From positions 1 through 15,244 of the forward strand of contig JAIRZU010000068.1 in the NCBI GenBank assembly GCA_031267075.1: a stretch of DNA of 15,244 nt, in the 5' to 3' direction. This DNA is from Holosporales bacterium. GTDB lineage: Bacteria > Pseudomonadota > Alphaproteobacteria > RUG11792. The position numbers were made by a program, and so were the translations under genes. Below the pieces are notes generated by a model. That model worked only from the letters and a program-made list of their open reading frames with translations, ran no database searches and had not been told where the DNA came from. The first letter of the stretch is position 1. The number at the start of each line of letters is the position of its first letter. This document shows, piece after piece, positions 14,540 through 15,244 of this stretch.

Positions 14540-14994
14540 AATTGTCTCGGATTGCATACATAGGCTTCGTGTCGTTATTAGTGTGTGCATGTGAGAAGGT
14601 TATCATGAACCACGGCTACGTCGGGGAGCTCAGCGATTTTAATAAGATTACGGTTGGCCATGATACCGACCAGGAGGTCCTTGAAAAGGTAGGCCCACCT
14701 ATGACGAGCTTGTCTGGCTTCGCGGAGGATGGAAGTTATAGCTGGTTCTACGCTTCTAAGAAAACTGAGAAGAACGGATTTCTTGATCCGAAGATCAAGG
14801 ACCAAAAGGCCGTCGTTGTATCGTTTGATAGTCGTGGTGTTGTGAAGGCCGTATCTGTTTCGACCAATCCGCACGACATTGAGATGGTTAAGGAAAGAAC
14901 GGAAAGCGGAGGTAAGACAGCAGGAATCGCCGGTGAGTGGTTCGGTGGCCTCGGCAAATACAGAAAGCAGTTTGAGGATAGCGCCAAGAAGTAG
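14536..14994 (+). CDS. bamE: BamE/OmlA-family outer-membrane assembly lipoprotein
   Basis: BamE is a lipoprotein of the BAM complex, which folds beta-barrels into the outer membrane. The 152-residue product begins with a signal peptide (MKLSRIAYIGFVSLLVCAC). The best lipobox is VCA-C with Cys19 as the lipidated residue; a Cys at the -2 position is unusual. After it come HGYVGELSDFNKITVGHDTDQEVLEKVGPP and SYSWFYASKK, matching the SmpA/OmlA pattern: a G-x-T/D-x-x-EV-x-x-x-x-GPP helix turn, then a W-x-Y strand. The acidic-basic tail is polar. ATGA overlap with rplQ implies coupled translation. I identify it from pattern only, with reasonable certainty for the family. Confidence 0.85.
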   Translation: MKLSRIAYIGFVSLLVCACEKVIMNHGYVGELSDFNKITVGHDTDQEVLEKVGPPMTSLSGFAEDGSYSWFYASKKTEKNGFLDPKIKDQKAVVVSFDSRGVVKAVSVSTNPHDIEMVKERTESGGKTAGIAGEWFGGLGKYRKQFEDSAKK

Positions 14995-15029
14995 GCTTCT
15001 GACAACTCTTCATCTGGATCATTTCCCTC

Positions 15030-15060
15030 AAAAAATAATTTTCTTCGTTAACCATTTTTT
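15030..15060 (+). terminator. Possible weak terminator after bamE
   Basis: AAAAAAT (15030-15036) and ATTTTTT (15054-15060) are perfect inverted repeats separated by 17 bases, the second arm ending in a run of six T. The stem is AT-only, so it would be a poor intrinsic terminator. It is nevertheless the only candidate between bamE and the next gene. Rho-dependent ending or read-through are equally possible. Confidence 0.25.
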
Positions 15061-15065
15061 AATCC

Positions 15066-15091
15066 TTCACATGCTAACCTACTTATAGAAT
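15066..15091 (+). promoter_or_regulatory. Candidate promoter for the last gene
   Basis: TTCACA at 15066-15071 is one base off the -35 consensus, and TAGAAT at 15086-15091 is one base off the -10 consensus. The spacer is 14 bases, shorter than the usual 16-18, so the match may be chance in AT-rich DNA. Its placement, 26 bases before the ATG at 15117 and after the operon end, is plausible. Confidence 0.25.
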
Positions 15092-15096
15092 CTTTA

Positions 15097-15112
15097 TCCT
15101 CTAAGGGGAGGA
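15097..15112 (+). promoter_or_regulatory. Ribosome binding site of the last gene inside a small inverted repeat
   Basis: GGGGAGG at 15105-15111 is a strong Shine-Dalgarno with five bases to the ATG at 15117. TCCTC (15097-15101) can pair with GAGGA (15108-15112) across a six-base loop, which would hide most of the site. A five-base stem is weak and any CT-rich run will pair with a Shine-Dalgarno, so control by this hairpin is only a suggestion. Confidence 0.55.
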
Positions 15113-15116
15113 AAAC

Positions 15117-15244
15117 ATGAAAAGCAAATTGGTAGGTTTAACGGTAGCACTATGTGTTACAGGCATGGCAAATGTGTACGGAAGTGTATGGAAGCCGCGG
15201 AGTTCTAGAGAGAGAGAGAGTCCTTTAGTTAGCAGAGCAGCATC
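15117..15244 (+). CDS. N-terminus of an exported protein of unknown function (cut by window end)
   Basis: Only 42 codons are visible. They begin MKSKLVGLTVALCVTGMANVYGS, a typical Sec signal peptide: basic n-region, hydrophobic core at about 5-18, and possible signal-peptidase I sites after GMA (18) or VYG (22). The only Cys (13) is not in a lipobox, so a lipoprotein is unlikely. The next residues, VWKPRSSRERESPLVSRAA, are polar and arginine-rich. Codons 31-35 consist of an (AG)7 tract. It has its own strong ribosome binding site and is separated from bamE by 122 bases, so it is probably a separate transcription unit. I do not recognise the family. Confidence 0.7.
   Translation, partial: MKSKLVGLTVALCVTGMANVYGSVWKPRSSRERESPLVSRAA
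15207..15220 (+). repeat. (AG)7 dinucleotide tract inside the last gene
   Basis: Seven perfect AG units encode RERE plus the start of a Ser codon, just after the predicted signal peptide. In the sequenced state the frame stays open to the window end. Losing one unit brings TAG at 15230-15232 into frame; gaining one brings TAG at 15226-15228 into frame. The tract therefore sits where slippage would switch the protein off. Confidence 0.85.

Noticed and set aside
14879..15088. Plus-strand frame starting in bamE and running into the intergenic gap
   Set aside because: It begins out of frame within bamE and ends in AT-rich non-coding DNA. The hydrophobic end is probably a by-product of T-rich sequence.
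1..15244. CRISPR arrays, tRNA or rRNA genes, insertion sequences, toxin-antitoxin or phage-defence genes
   Set aside because: Reading both strands I saw no spaced repeats, tRNA cloverleaf, transposase or terminal inverted repeats. Nearly all sequence is accounted for by housekeeping genes.

Overview
The window is one long plus-strand run of ribosomal-protein genes: the fused S10, spc and alpha operons of an alphaproteobacterium. The best guess for the lineage is Rickettsiales, or a Holosporales-like relative. The pointers are: tuf directly before rpsJ; adk between secY and rpsM with no rpsD or rpmJ in the cluster; an RNA polymerase alpha subunit ending in the alphaproteobacterial DWPPE-type tail; and an adenylate kinase LID with a GRYSC-x2-CG ... 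VCDACG zinc site like the one I recall from Rickettsia. Base composition looks near 45-50 percent GC by eye. Arginine is mostly encoded by AGG and AGA. The species cannot be named from this window.

Layout. The window opens at codon 2 of tuf (EF-Tu, 1-1188). Next comes the S10 block (rpsJ, rplC, rplD, rplW, rplB, rpsS, rplV, rpsC, rplP, rpmC, rpsQ; 1216-6129). The spc block follows (rplN, rplX, rplE, rpsN, rpsH, rplF, rplR, rpsE, rpmD, rplO, secY; 6126-11635), then adk (11638-12315) and the alpha block (rpsM, rpsK, rpoA, rplQ; 12315-14539). A BamE-type outer-membrane lipoprotein gene overlaps the end of rplQ (14536-14994). After a 122-base AT-rich gap, the largest non-coding stretch here, a new gene starts at 15117. 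It encodes an exported protein and is cut off by the window edge.

The genes from tuf to bamE are separated by at most 27 bases, and eight junctions overlap by 1 or 4 bases. I see no terminator or room for a leader between them. The cluster therefore looks like one co-transcribed, translationally coupled unit. It supplies ribosomal proteins, the elongation factor, the SecY channel, adenylate kinase, the RNA polymerase alpha subunit and an outer-membrane assembly factor.

Most of the window is ordinary conserved housekeeping sequence, and I found no evidence of a new multi-gene system. The points worth a second look are: an (AG)7 tract early in the last gene, where gain or loss of one unit gives an almost immediate stop; a small hairpin over that gene's ribosome binding site; bamE coupled to rplQ; unusual substitutions in L5, L3 and adenylate kinase; and AGR-dominated arginine codons in genes expected to be highly expressed.
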